Below, in pieces: positions 50,648 through 62,280 of a stretch of DNA of 64,000 bases; within the stretch, counting starts at the first letter, position 1, and the number at the start of each line of letters is the position of its first letter. Location of the stretch: assembly GCA_024167805.1 (NCBI GenBank), contig CP099988.1:1620001-1684000 (forward strand), in the 5' to 3' direction. The notes below the pieces were generated by a model, which was not told the DNA's origin, did not search any database, and was given only the letters and a program-made list of their open reading frames with translations. The stretch comes from Methanobacterium sp. ERen5. Lineage in GTDB: Archaea > Methanobacteriota > Methanobacteria > Methanobacteriales > Methanobacteriaceae. Made by a program: the position numbers and the translations under genes.

Positions 50648-51124
50648 ATGAGATGCGAGATATGTGGAAAAAAACTAGTTGAAGAACCATTGAAAACTAA
50701 AATTGATGGTTCAATCATGCTTACTTGTAAAGAATGCTCAAAGTTTGGTAAAGTTCAAAAAGAACCTCCTAAACCAAAGAGAAGAGGAGCTCCAAGGGGT
50801 TCTAGTGGAAACAGAAGAACTTCACGACCACAGGAACCTACCGAAGAAGTTATTGAAAATTTCAATGAGTTAGTGCGTAATGCCCGGGAAAAAAAGGGAT
50901 GGTCTCGTGAAGAACTTGGTGAAAAGCTGTATGAAAAGGCTTCAGTCATAAGCAGGATAGAATCAGGTAAAATGGTTCCAGATATTAAACTTGCAAAGAA
51001 ACTCGAGAAAACACTAAAAGTGATTCTTATAGAAAAGAATGATGGAACTGCCATGGATGAACTGGCTCATGCAAAGGTTAGAGAAGCAACAATAGGGGAT
51101 ATTGCTAGAATAAAAAAGAACTAA
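50648..51124 (+). CDS. Multiprotein bridging factor MBF1-like (zinc ribbon plus HTH)
   Basis: 158 residues. N-terminal zinc ribbon (CEICGKKL, CKEC), a basic Pro/Arg linker, then an XRE-type helix-turn-helix (VRNAREKKGWSREELGEKL, VISRIESGKMVPDI). This is the archaeal MBF1 architecture, a conserved factor linked to transcription or ribosome stress. GGGATC precedes ATG 50648. Confidence 0.92.
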   Translation: MRCEICGKKLVEEPLKTKIDGSIMLTCKECSKFGKVQKEPPKPKRRGAPRGSSGNRRTSRPQEPTEEVIENFNELVRNAREKKGWSREELGEKLYEKASVISRIESGKMVPDIKLAKKLEKTLKVILIEKNDGTAMDELAHAKVREATIGDIARIKKN

Positions 51125-51173
51125 CTTCACCCTATTTTTTTTAAATAATATTTTTTTTAATGGAATTACCAAT

Positions 51174-51553
51174 TCAAACTTCTTTTTAGAATCCGAAGAC
51201 TTATCACTCTTATGGGAATAATATCCTCTTAATGGGCTTAATTTATTGAAATTAGATTCTAATTCTTTAAACTCCGCATATTCTTCGCTTATGACTACTA
51301 CATGTGCTGGTGGATGTATTTTTCTGATGTGAACTATGCTCTTGGTTGTGTCGTCAACCACCTTCACAAGAACTGCTATTGCAGATCTGGATCTTATCTT
51401 TTGTTTCAAAATTTTAGTTGCTATGTCATCTGCCTTTTTTGACTCCATGATCCTGGGTTTGCCACTAATTTTCAGGCCAGCATGTCTCTCGATATCTGCG
51501 AGGGTGTTTAAAAGTTTACTTTGGTCTTCTGCTCTTATTAAAATTAATGCCAT
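51174..51553 (-). CDS. DUF356 family protein, C-terminus frameshifted as read
   Basis: Starts MALILIRAEDQSKLLN and has IVHIRKIHPPAHVVVIS and SPLRGYYSHK, signatures of methanogen DUF356. As read, the frame continues past the family end to 51014, running 110 bases antisense into mbf1. Restoring one base in the T5 tract 51183-51187 places a stop at 51174 and gives a 126-residue protein that clears mbf1. Function unknown. Confidence 0.75.
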
Positions 51554-51635
51554 AAAAATTTCTCCTATAATAATCTTTTAATTAAAAATAATTTAAATGG
51601 AATAAATTCATCATTTATTCCGCATTTATTTGATT

Positions 51636-52895
51636 CTACTTCTTTAGGAAGGATGATATTAACGTGCTTCTAAACAACACCAGTATCACCAGAATTATTC
51701 CTATGGCTGTTTGCATGTTTCCCAACAGGTTCAGTATTGTCGAGCTTATTGGCAGGTTCCATGGTGGCGATGATCTGTCGTCTGGCAGTGCCTTGAAATA
51801 CACACCAACAGCTTTTTGATTTTGATTCACATTGATATCACTGGCTTCAACATCGTTGACCCCAACAAGCAATCCATTGGAAATTGCGTTGTTGATATCC
51901 TTTGCAATTTGTGTTCCACTAAAGCCATGTTTTGAGACAGATGCCTGAACTATTTCTTGGGTTGTTGAAGCAACTCCTGGTGCATCTGTACCGTAAACAG
52001 CTACTGATGTTGTGTTTGAATTCACTGTGATGGCATTTTGCAGTGCCTGATATGCGTAAACCGTTGTAAGATTTGATCCATCAATTGGACTGACCTGATA
52101 ATTCGCAGCCTCGGGATACGCTACACTCCAACCATTATCACTACTTTTACTGTAGGGTTGGTCCATTGAGAAACCAGTGGTGTTTAATTCGGTAGGTGTG
52201 AACATGTCCCCAGTGGTGATACCAGAAACAAGGTTTAAAGCACCTCCTCCATGTTTTTCACCCGCGTTTATAGCAACATTTTTAAATGCTGCTGCAACCA
52301 CATCGGTGGCAGGGTAACCATCTCGTATCATTTGTCCCATCATTTCAGCTGTTTGTAAACGCACAGCATCTGCAGTACCGTACTGGGGGTTACCTGGAGT
52401 GTTTCGCAGGTGAATAATTGCCCCCTTAGTTCCAGGCGGTAGAACTGCTAGACCCCCACTATACGGAGTTATGGTAATTGTACCATTATCTGAAACAACT
52501 ACTACGTATGCTAAGAAGTACCCTCCAACAGCAGCACCGATGGTAGGTCCTCCAGTCATTATCCTAATACCTGAAAATCCATTTGCAAGTGTTGCTGAAG
52601 AAGCTGCTGTTCCCCCATTTTCAAGGTTGTTCACGGCTGATACAATAGCACCGAGCCTTGGGGTTTCGTTACCCTCACCACCAGAGAGAACAGCGAAATG
52701 TTTTTCTTTTGAAAGGATGAATGTGGACTGGAACATGTTTTCTGCCCAGGATTGACTTCCTGCTGCAGCACCGTTTGGATCCTGTCCTGTAGGGTCTGTT
52801 ATAACGACTACGTTCATTGTGGCGGCAGATGTGTGAACCAACATACCAACTGTCATTAGGAACAATAAAATTCCGACTAAATTTGATCTCTTCAT
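51636..52895 (-). CDS. Exported membrane-anchored protein of unknown function
   Basis: About 419 residues. Signal peptide (hydrophobic run ending HTSAAT), a long exported domain with small-residue-rich strands (VVVITDPTGQDPNGAAA, LSGGEGNETPRLGA, GGPTIGAAVGG), and one C-terminal membrane helix (about residues 390-410) with a basic end, so the bulk faces outside. I recognise no family, though the pattern is familiar from Methanobacteriales. ATG 52895 follows AAGGGGCGG. Follows the 146-residue protein by 13 bases, so they form an operon. Confidence 0.65.
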   Translation of the reverse strand: MKRSNLVGILLFLMTVGMLVHTSAATMNVVVITDPTGQDPNGAAAGSQSWAENMFQSTFILSKEKHFAVLSGGEGNETPRLGAIVSAVNNLENGGTAASSATLANGFSGIRIMTGGPTIGAAVGGYFLAYVVVVSDNGTITITPYSGGLAVLPPGTKGAIIHLRNTPGNPQYGTADAVRLQTAEMMGQMIRDGYPATDVVAAAFKNVAINAGEKHGGGALNLVSGITTGDMFTPTELNTTGFSMDQPYSKSSDNGWSVAYPEAANYQVSPIDGSNLTTVYAYQALQNAITVNSNTTSVAVYGTDAPGVASTTQEIVQASVSKHGFSGTQIAKDINNAISNGLLVGVNDVEASDINVNQNQKAVGVYFKALPDDRSSPPWNLPISSTILNLLGNMQTAIGIILVILVLFRSTLISSFLKK

Positions 52896-52908
52896 GAATT
52901 TCCGCCCC

Positions 52909-53349
52909 TTAATAAGTTCCATTCAGCCCTTTTATGTATATGTTTGAGAAGTCTTCAATCACGTTCACTGTAACTATTCCTGTTGAATTATCCACTTCTA
53001 CATCGGCCGCAACAATTGGCGTGAGCTGCGTTCCGGGTATCGTTGTTTGCATGGCAGCTTGTTTAGCATTATCTATTGCTTCATTCAATGGAACTTGCCG
53101 CTTAGACGTCACTAAAGTATCTCCCTGAATGTAACTGCCTGATCTAAACCCAACATTTGCCAAACTATTCTTAATAGAATCTAATGGCACAATATCGTTA
53201 CCCTTAATAATTACACCAGAAATTGGAACTCCCTGATCAGAGGTGGTTGATGAGGCATATGACATGTAAGTCATGACCCTCCCTGAAAATATAAGCAGGA
53301 ATGCCAGTAATAAAATTATTAAGGTATCTCTCCTAATTTTTATGAACAT
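52909..53349 (-). CDS. Small membrane-anchored protein, possibly POTRA-like
   Basis: 146 residues. An N-terminal membrane helix (TLIILLLAFLLIFSG) anchors an exported domain. VIIKGNDIVPLDSIKNSL followed by GFRSGSYIQGD resembles the first helix-strand pattern of POTRA domains (GN...I...L...G.Y..GD), but this is a weak similarity. The second half is beta-rich (ADVEVDNSTGIVTVNVIED). Paired with the larger exported protein and located beside the pseudomurein genes; a role in the cell envelope is inferred from location only. Confidence 0.55.
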   Translation of the reverse strand: MFIKIRRDTLIILLLAFLLIFSGRVMTYMSYASSTTSDQGVPISGVIIKGNDIVPLDSIKNSLANVGFRSGSYIQGDTLVTSKRQVPLNEAIDNAKQAAMQTTIPGTQLTPIVAADVEVDNSTGIVTVNVIEDFSNIYIKGLNGTY

Positions 53350-53470
53350 TCTAATTCACCTTCAGTGCATTGAAATATGTATAATATTTAATATATTTAT
53401 TGATCTTATCTGATCTAATTAGATTATTTTTAAAAGATTTAAAACTATGCCATAACATAATAATTTTTTT

Positions 53471-54998
<1,528 letters not shown>

Positions 54999-55006
<8 letters not shown>

Positions 55007-56409
55007 ATTTTTTACATCCTTCTTTAATGCCGGACATCATTTTAAATTTAAGATCATCGTAGTTGGTGATGGCTCCAGGTCCAACATGGACTACAATATC
55101 ACCGGGAGCTGAATGTTTGATTGCGAGTTCTCCTGCAATAAACATGTCTTCGGTTGCTAACTTTTTGGCCGATGACTTTTGAGCTCCCTTAATAACATCG
55201 TTCGCTGCTTTTACATCAAACTTTTTAGTTGTTTCGTTGTATCCACTGCAAATTATTACCTTGGCATATTTCCCAATGACTTCACCCACCTTAACCTTGT
55301 CACGAGGATTAGTGCTGTCAGGGTTATCCACCACAACAATTAAATTTTTGCTATCAAAGCTTTCAAGGGTATTTATAAGTCCTGCAGGTACAAAGGCAGC
55401 ATCAAAATGAACTTCCCTATCCTTGTAATTTCCTATGTATTCCATATGCCCTTCAATACCTTTAAAATTGGATAATCCTTTTTTATAGATTCTTCGCTGA
55501 TTCCATATGCAAGTGCGGCGGCTGCTGCTCCAATGGAATTATCGAAGTAGTATCCTCTGAGTTTGAATGGGGTGTTGAAATTACCTTCCAATCCTAATTC
55601 TGGAATGTTGTAATTTATATTGAGCAAACCATTTTCCATATTGCCTTGAACCTTGCAAAGCTCATGTTCATGACAGTAGTAAATGACATCATCCCTGAAT
55701 GATTCTATGTTTTCCTTACATTGAATACCTGAAATAAGAATTTCACTGGATTGGGTGATGAATAATTTACGTTCAACATACTTCTCCATTGAATAATCGA
55801 ACTCATCAAGATGATCTGGAAAGATGTTGGTGATGATTCCCACTTTGAGCTCCACCTTGGACATCAACCTGGATGTTCCATGGGGCAGTTCAAGCACGGC
55901 AACATCGTTGCTTTTATGGAGTCCATTAACTATTCCATCAATAATCACTTCACTCAACAGGTTTCCCATCCTTGAAGAACATGACCAAACATTGTAACCT
56001 GCGGCTCTGAAAATTTCTGCCACTGTATGGGTTGTGCTAGTTTTTCCAAGTGTTCCTGTTATTCCAACTGTATCAATTTCAAGCAGTTCGTTGATGATAT
56101 TTGAAATGTATTCATTACTCAACACCTCAATATTCTTCTCAGCTAAAAACTTCCATACTGGAGCATTCAGAGGCACAGTTGGAGCCACATATGCATATCC
56201 AATTTCTTCAGATTTTAAACTCTCAAAATTATCAAAATCAAAGGCTATTTCCACACCCTCATTTTCCATTATTTTTAGGGTTTCTTGAACTTTTTGAGGG
56301 AATTCATTCATTTTTTTCTGTCTGTCATCAGGATGCTGTTCCCAACATAATTCAATATCCTTGCCACGGGCCTTCCAGCATTACCTGCACCAATTACTAA
56401 ACATTTCAT
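54999..56409 (-). CDS. Mur ligase family protein, two frameshifts as read (pseudomurein cluster)
   Basis: As read, the gene is in three pieces. ATG 56409 opens a Rossmann domain ([19 protein letters not shown]) that stops after DRKK at a T7 tract, 56311-56317. The central ATP domain ([13 protein letters not shown], with Leu in place of the usual Asn, then [10 protein letters not shown]) ends at 55433 after a second break at 55461-55467. The C-terminal ligase domain ([22 protein letters not shown]) runs to 54999. Restoring one base at each break gives 470 residues. Most likely a functional pseudomurein Mur ligase with sequencing indels. Confidence 0.85.
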
Positions 56410-56621
56410 AACAATTTCTCACAAGAATCTTTTAAACACTGTAATCCATATTATTTCTTTTAATCAGATTTAAATCTTAATCTACTAAGTATTATTTCCA
56501 AGTAGTACTTATCAATTACTCATTCTAATGGGCATGGCACTGTAATATAGCTGATCCCATGATTCAAAATATGCAGAGTTTGGTTGTATTTTAAAAAAAT
56601 AAGATATTAAATTCAATAACT

Positions 56622-58082
56622 CTATTCAGGACCTTTGATCCGGTTTAAAATGTCCTTAGCAGGATCCATTCCTTGGGCACCAATTAATAGAATGGTATCT
56701 TCCTTTTTTGCCATGTTCAAGGTGTAATTTAGGGCATCTTCCAGTTCTTCTTTGAAGGTGTGTTCTAGGTTATGTTCAGTCAAAACTTTCCTCACAACAT
56801 CAATTTCAGAGGTGTGAACAGTGTTCAACTCGTCAACAACTTCAGAACTGCTTGTAATAACCAAGGAGTGATCAATGTTTTGAAGGGCAGATGCAAGCGC
56901 CTCCACATTTAAACGGTTTATAACTTCACCCCTAGATCCTCTGACTGCAAACAAGATATTTAAGGTGCCTTCAGACATTTCAGAGGCACTTTTAATGGTT
57001 GCTGTTATTCCGTCGGGGTTGTGGGCGAAATCATCGATTATTAAAGGTTCTTGGTAAAGAATTGAAAATCTTCTGTTTAAGGGACTGTAAGACAATATTC
57101 CATCTTTTATTGCATTTATATCGATGTTCAATGCCAAACACGCACCTATGGCAGCCATTGTATTTTGTAGGAAGTGCTTACTTTTAAATGGAAGTTCTTC
57201 CATCTTTAAAAATAGTTCATCTTCATGGTGTATTCCATCGGATTTAACAGTTAGATCCGGTTTAAAATCTGGTTCAACAGAACCGTGGGATATTATGCTT
57301 GGACATGTCCCAATTTTTCCAGCCATTTCTCTTAAAAGAGGATCATCATAATTTAAAACAGCATAGTTATTTTTGCATGATTTTTCAACTGCTGTCAGGG
57401 CACCATATATCTCGGTGTAGGTTTCTTCAATGGAATTGATTAGACCAATATGATCCATGGTTATGTTGGTTAAAACCAGAACATCGGGCTTAACTGCATC
57501 TGTCATTAGGTAAGCATGATCTTTCATGAGCTTATCCATCCAACCTTGAACTTCTGAAACTTCTACTACCATGGCATTAATGGGTTTTCTGGTTTTTGCC
57601 TTGAAACGTGATATTTGATAAGAAACAACAGGGTCTATCAGGGTGTTAAATTCAGATTTAGAATCTGTGTTGGTGTAACAGTTGTAACCTGCATGATTAA
57701 GTATGTTTTGTATCATGTGGGTTGTTGTTGACTTTCCATTGGTGCCTGTTACAACGACACGTATGGATCCCTTGGCAAAATTTTCAATGGCCCATCTAAG
57801 TGCAAATGCATTGGCAAGTTCAATTTTGGGGGTGATTATCAGGGGAAAATCAACTTTTTCGGCGGTTTTCACGGCATTACCCTTGGGGTTTTGGGTAACA
57901 ACACATGAAACGCCCCTATTTCTTGCTATTTCCACACCCTTTTCATCGATCCAATGTCTTATAACCACATCTCCAGGTTTTGCATGGTTTAAAAAGGTGA
58001 AAATCCCATGAATAACTGTATCTGACCCAGTTAATTTTCCATCGATTTTATTGGCCAGATAGGAAGTTGTTAATTTTGTCAT
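56622..58082 (-). CDS. Mur ligase family protein, MurE-like (pseudomurein cluster)
   Basis: 486 residues. The N-terminal domain resembles MurE/MurF (SYLANKIDGKLTGSD, VIHGIFTFLNHAKPGDV). ATP loop GTNGKST at residues 113-119, then NITMDHIGLI, and a C-terminal domain with LNRRFSILYQEPLIIDDFAHNPDG. It carries the Lys of the central domain region seen in MurE-type enzymes only loosely. It would add an amino acid, possibly Lys or Glu, in the pseudomurein peptide. Directly downstream of the MraY-like gene by 26 bases. Confidence 0.87.
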   Translation of the reverse strand: MTKLTTSYLANKIDGKLTGSDTVIHGIFTFLNHAKPGDVVIRHWIDEKGVEIARNRGVSCVVTQNPKGNAVKTAEKVDFPLIITPKIELANAFALRWAIENFAKGSIRVVVTGTNGKSTTTHMIQNILNHAGYNCYTNTDSKSEFNTLIDPVVSYQISRFKAKTRKPINAMVVEVSEVQGWMDKLMKDHAYLMTDAVKPDVLVLTNITMDHIGLINSIEETYTEIYGALTAVEKSCKNNYAVLNYDDPLLREMAGKIGTCPSIISHGSVEPDFKPDLTVKSDGIHHEDELFLKMEELPFKSKHFLQNTMAAIGACLALNIDINAIKDGILSYSPLNRRFSILYQEPLIIDDFAHNPDGITATIKSASEMSEGTLNILFAVRGSRGEVINRLNVEALASALQNIDHSLVITSSSEVVDELNTVHTSEIDVVRKVLTEHNLEHTFKEELEDALNYTLNMAKKEDTILLIGAQGMDPAKDILNRIKGPE

Positions 58083-58108
58083 ATTATCCCATAATGTTCT
58101 AAGTTTTT

Positions 58109-59182
58109 TTAGATCACGTTGTAGATGAAGAGTGCTGCAGTTGAAATTATTATGGTTGTTCCCCAGTAAACTGCCACGATCTTCTTTTCTGATAGTCCTT
58201 TGTAATGCAGTGTATGGTGGAGTGGTTCAACAGGCAGTTTGATGACATGTGCCCTGTGAAGAAGGCTTATAATAACGGATATTATTGGAACTGCCAGTGT
58301 TATCATTGCGAAGTATATGACGTCTCCAAGAAATGCTGCGGTAATATATCCTGCACCAAGGGCAAAGGAACCTGTGTCTCCCATGAATATGGATGCTGGA
58401 TACTTGTTGAAAACCAAGAAACCAAAGCATGTTCCTGCTATTGCTATAAATGGTAATGCTCCCATTGGATTTCCCTTTGAAAATGCGAAAAGTCCCGAAG
58501 CAATTGATGCGATTCCAAGTATTCCTGCTGCGAGTCCGTCCATACCATCTATCAAATTTACTGAGTTGATTGATCCAACTATACCGAAGATCACAACTGG
58601 TATGATCAACAATCCAATATTGAAACCAAGAACTGAAGCACCAACAGCTCCTGAAGCAACTAAAAAGAGTGAAACCAAAATTTGGGATGCAATTTTTTCA
58701 TTCTCTTTAATTTCACTTTTTATCGGTGCTTTACCAATAATTTCAACTTTATCAGTTCTAAGAAGTTCTTCAAGATCTTTTTTTGCTTTAGGTGTGGTTA
58801 CCCTGGCATTTTCTCCGGTTTTGAGTGTTAATCTTCCAATTTCAACTGGTTCAGAACTTTTGTTCATCACGACTTTCTGAATTTCCTTGGTTTTGAGACC
58901 TATTAGATCATCCATCAAACCAACAATACCAGCCACCATCATTATTAAAACAGTTAAAACAAGCTGTGAATTTGTGTAGTACACACATGCAACCAACAAA
59001 ACTCCCATGAGAATGGCAATTCCGCCCATTGTGGGTGTACCGGCTTTATGGCTGTGTTCAGTAACTATCGGGTTGTCTTTCACATCTGCATACTTCAAGA
59101 ATTTTTTAACCAAATACGTGAAAATTGCAGTTGATAAGAATGCGAGTAAGAATATGAAAATTTCCAGATTAAAATTGTTCAA
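58109..59182 (-). CDS. MraY-like glycosyl-phosphotransferase (pseudomurein cluster)
   Basis: 357 residues, glycosyltransferase family 4. About ten membrane helices, HKAGTPTMGG near residue 45, the catalytic loops DDLIGLK and NLIDGMDGLAAG, and a late His motif EPLHHTLHYKG. Residues about 110-165 form a soluble charged insertion not found in bacterial MraY. It would transfer the phospho-sugar peptide or sugar to undecaprenyl or dolichyl phosphate on the membrane inner face. Precedes the MurE-like gene. Confidence 0.88.
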   Translation of the reverse strand: MNNFNLEIFIFLLAFLSTAIFTYLVKKFLKYADVKDNPIVTEHSHKAGTPTMGGIAILMGVLLVACVYYTNSQLVLTVLIMMVAGIVGLMDDLIGLKTKEIQKVVMNKSSEPVEIGRLTLKTGENARVTTPKAKKDLEELLRTDKVEIIGKAPIKSEIKENEKIASQILVSLFLVASGAVGASVLGFNIGLLIIPVVIFGIVGSINSVNLIDGMDGLAAGILGIASIASGLFAFSKGNPMGALPFIAIAGTCFGFLVFNKYPASIFMGDTGSFALGAGYITAAFLGDVIYFAMITLAVPIISVIISLLHRAHVIKLPVEPLHHTLHYKGLSEKKIVAVYWGTTIIISTAALFIYNVI

Positions 59183-59291
59183 GATACCACCTATGACTCT
59201 ATTTTGATAATTTTGGTCAGATTCATTTATAAAGTTATAATTTTTACTGTTATTTCAATAAATTTTAGATTGATATATATCTATGGATGCA

Positions 59292-60429
59292 CTACTCCAA
59301 AAAAATTTTCAAATCTTTGGCAGTTTTAACTGCATGGGCCATTGAATCGCCCCGGATTGTGATGCGTTCATGGTTTTCTGGGCCATGAATTATCCATGAA
59401 TTTTCACCACTAAATTCCCTGAAGTTGTAATTGTTCTTAGACGAGCTGTAACTTCCAACTGGCACTTCGATGGAAGAATAATTTTTCATCCTATCCCTGA
59501 GTTTAGAAGGATCCCACACACCAGAAACCATCTTCACGAGTTCTTGCATGATATAAACATTGGTTGCAGCCCCAGTTATGTAACGGGTTCCACTCGGCCT
59601 TGCATTGATTTCAATCACATAATTTTTTCCAGTTTTCATGTCGAATATCAGGTCGATGTCGGCAGTTCCCTCCAAATTCAGGGTATCTGCAATTTTAATG
59701 GCTATTTTCCGGATTTCTTCATTATTTAAATTATTGTCCACACCATCAATATCTAAAGGTGCTTTTTTAACCTTTTTTAGGGGTGTAAACCAGTTAAAGT
59801 TGTTTTTCCCTTGTACACTGGAACCAGTGGAATGGTTTTTCCATTCCATCTCAATACTTCTATGGATACTTCATACCCTTCTAGAAATTTTTCTGCAAAT
59901 GTTTCATCAAAGCCATTGAAGTAGTTTCCAACCTCTTCAAACTTTGAAACGATTTTGATGCCTGATCCACCCTGGCCATTGGCTTGTTTCAGCACAACCG
60001 GGGAGTTAGTTAGTAGCTTCGTTAATAATTTTTCATTGTTATCTTTTGTGAGTTTAAAAAATTCAGGAGTTTCAATACTGTTATCAACAAAGAATTGTTT
60101 GGTTTTAATTTTATCTGCACAGATTGAAGCTGCATTAACACCGGAACTTGCTACTGGGATGTCATGGTCTTTTTCAAGGACTTCTTTCATCTTTGCAACA
60201 TCAACAAGGGGACCATCAACACCTATCAGCGGAACCACTCCATCAACTTCTTCTTGAATAGCAATTTTCATGGGTTCTTCCATTCCCCTTGAAACCTCAA
60301 AAAATTGATCTGAAAGTTTAAGATTTGGTGATTCAGAATTAGATTCGGTTATAATGGTTTTAATTGTATTTTTTTGGTGTAAAGTGCTACATCGTCGAAT
60401 AAACGTGCGCCTATAAAAAGTATTTTCAT
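59292..60429 (-). CDS. CarB-like ATP-grasp protein, two frameshifts as read (pseudomurein cluster)
   Basis: ATG 60429 (after GTGAT) opens KILFIGARLFDDVALYTKK and ends at the T7 tract 60369-60375. The centre (RGMEEPMKIAIQEEVDGVVPLIG...) is intact to a second break in T5 59803-59807, after which FNWFTPLKKVKKAPLDIDG continues to the C-terminus with the Mg-binding EINARPSGTRY. One base restored at each break gives 379 residues. The ATP-grasp domain resembles half of CarB, as in the pseudomurein clusters of methanogens, where it is thought to join an amino acid or peptide. It lies upstream of mraY-like. Confidence 0.83.
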
Positions 60430-60558
60430 TTTATCACAGTAGGTTATTTAATTGAGAAATATTACAGATTTGCTTAAATTTTTATTTTGAAATCCAAATC
60501 AAATGTTTAGATATAATATCTTTATGATCCATGGAGTTCTTTAATATTAGCTTCAATT

Positions 60559-61062
60559 TCATGGATCTTGGCACTGAAAAATCCTTATAAGTTCTATCAT
60601 CAAGGATTCAATACCTTCCTTAAGTTCTTCAGAGATTTCTTCAAACATTTCCATGGATTTGGGTTGTATTCCAATCAGTATTATTTCCGCATCGGAAAAT
60701 GATTTCAGATATTTTATCATGAACGATAATGGCATTGCATGGGTTGATATACTGTAACTTGCAATTTCATCCTGATGAACCAGCCTTAAACTTCCAGGAT
60801 CAAGGTCCATTTCAACAGCATCAACAAATATGATGTGTGAGGGCTGTTTGGATCGTATCATTCCTGTGTAATTTTCAGGCACTGTACCGGTATTCACCAC
60901 GCTCACCCTGGGATACTTATCTGGATGTCTCTGAATTTCCTGGCCCAATTTTTTGGCTATAATGGGTCCTGCAGCATCATCTCCCCGCATTTCATTGCCA
61001 ATACATAGAAATATGATATTTTCATGGTTTTGGATGAATTTTTTCAGCTCTTGCCCTAACAC
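60559..61062 (-). CDS. hycI: Hydrogenase maturation protease HycI-like
   Basis: About 167 residues. Nickel-dependent endopeptidase family that clips the C-terminus of [NiFe] hydrogenase large subunits. Features are LCIGNEMRGDDAAGP with the metal Asp, FVDAVEMDLDPGS and STHAMPLSF with the metal His. GTG 61062 lies exactly eight bases after GGAGG and is preferred to an ATG at 61086 that lies upstream of that site. The start lies within the methyltransferase C-terminus, an overlap of 41 bases. Confidence 0.87.
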   Translation of the reverse strand: MLGQELKKFIQNHENIIFLCIGNEMRGDDAAGPIIAKKLGQEIQRHPDKYPRVSVVNTGTVPENYTGMIRSKQPSHIIFVDAVEMDLDPGSLRLVHQDEIASYSISTHAMPLSFMIKYLKSFSDAEIILIGIQPKSMEMFEEISEELKEGIESLMIELIRIFQCQDP

Positions 61063-61845
61063 TTTCCAGTCCTCCACCCATTTCATAACTCAGATTAACT
61101 TCAAGCAGATCATTTTCAACCACATTCAATTTCTCCAGAGGAATTATTAAAGGCGGATTTAACATGGGCGTAGGTCCGCAGATTATCTTCTCAGTTATTA
61201 AAGTGAATGTTGTTAACTTCAATCCATTTACTATTCCTTTTTTGTTGATCTTGATCATAAACATTTGGTTGAACTTGGGTTCAACATGTTTGCCGAACAT
61301 TAATTTACTGTAGAATATGGGCTCACCAAGAACAAAATTCTTAGGAAAACCATCCTCTTCATAAGAGATATGTTCACATGATGATTCAACAGGTTCTATA
61401 CAGTTAATAATTCCACATGGAATTATTATCCCATCTTCCTTCAAGTACTTCAGTGTAGAGTTAAGCACAGGTATTTGTTCTTCATCTATGAGTGCTGTGT
61501 CAAGCATTTCACAGATTATAACATCTGCCTTGGTACTGAATTGATATTTACTTGCATCAGCATGCACCACTGTAACGTTGTTGAAGGCTTCAAGATTTTT
61601 TTAGCAATTTTTGAGGTTGATCTGTTAAGTTCTACAGCCACAACACAATCCGCATATGGGGCTGCCCACGAAGATAGAACACCTGAACCAGTTCCAAGAT
61701 CAAAAACTGTGCCCTTGGATTTTTCTTTGATGGCTTCGAAGAATCCTGCCAACCTTTCATAATCAGATGTTAAGTTGTGGTGATACGGAGTGTTTCCAAG
61801 TGTCATATGATTTAGAATAAAAATGAAATCCATTAAACAATGCAT
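61022..61845 (-). CDS. SAM-dependent methyltransferase (PRMT-like), frameshifted as read
   Basis: The N-terminal piece contains the SAM loop VFDLGTGSGVLSSWAA and AVELNRS, then breaks at a T7 tract 61596-61602. The C-terminal piece carries DVIICEMLDTALIDEEQ and a beta-rich domain (LTTFTLITEKIICG). One base restored gives 274 residues. The order resembles protein-arginine methyltransferase-like enzymes; target unknown. Neighbours are nikR upstream and hycI downstream. The exact N-terminus is uncertain; ATG 61845 is the first in frame. Confidence 0.82.
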
Positions 61846-61869
61846 TTAAAATAAAAAAAAGAAAAATAT

Positions 61870-62280
61870 TTATTCCATTTTTTCTCCACTAGCAGTGCTT
61901 GTTAGTTTAACGTGTTCCACACCTTTTAATCTCATAATTTTTTCTGTAAGATCACGTATGTACTTAACATCGCCCTTGACTACTATGACTTCTAAACAGT
62001 ACTTTTCAGTCATATGGACATGCATCACTGCGTTGATATAATCACGGTAATCATGTTGAATATCTGTAAGGTCCTCCATGACTCCTGTGTAATGGTGGTC
62101 GTAGATTACTGCGAGGATTCCAATTCTGTCCCCTTCCATTTCATTCATCCACTGGTATCTTACAATGTAATCCTTTAATGCATCTCTTATTCCTTTTGAA
62201 CGGGATTGATAACCCCTGTCTTTTAATACTTCGTCAAAATCATTGAGTAATTTTTTAGGTAGTGACATACTAATACGCAT
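61870..62280 (-). CDS. nikR: Nickel-responsive regulator NikR
   Basis: About 136 residues. Ribbon-helix-helix DNA-binding domain (MRISMSLPKKLL), then an ACT-like nickel domain. The high-affinity nickel ligands His76, His87, His89 and Cys95 of the E. coli protein line up at exactly these residue numbers (QH at 76, MHVHM, KYC). It represses or controls nickel uptake genes. ATG 62280 and GTG 62283 are both possible after GGGAGGG. A candidate operator surrounds its TATA boxes. Confidence 0.95.
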   Translation of the reverse strand: MRISMSLPKKLLNDFDEVLKDRGYQSRSKGIRDALKDYIVRYQWMNEMEGDRIGILAVIYDHHYTGVMEDLTDIQHDYRDYINAVMHVHMTEKYCLEVIVVKGDVKYIRDLTEKIMRLKGVEHVKLTSTASGEKME

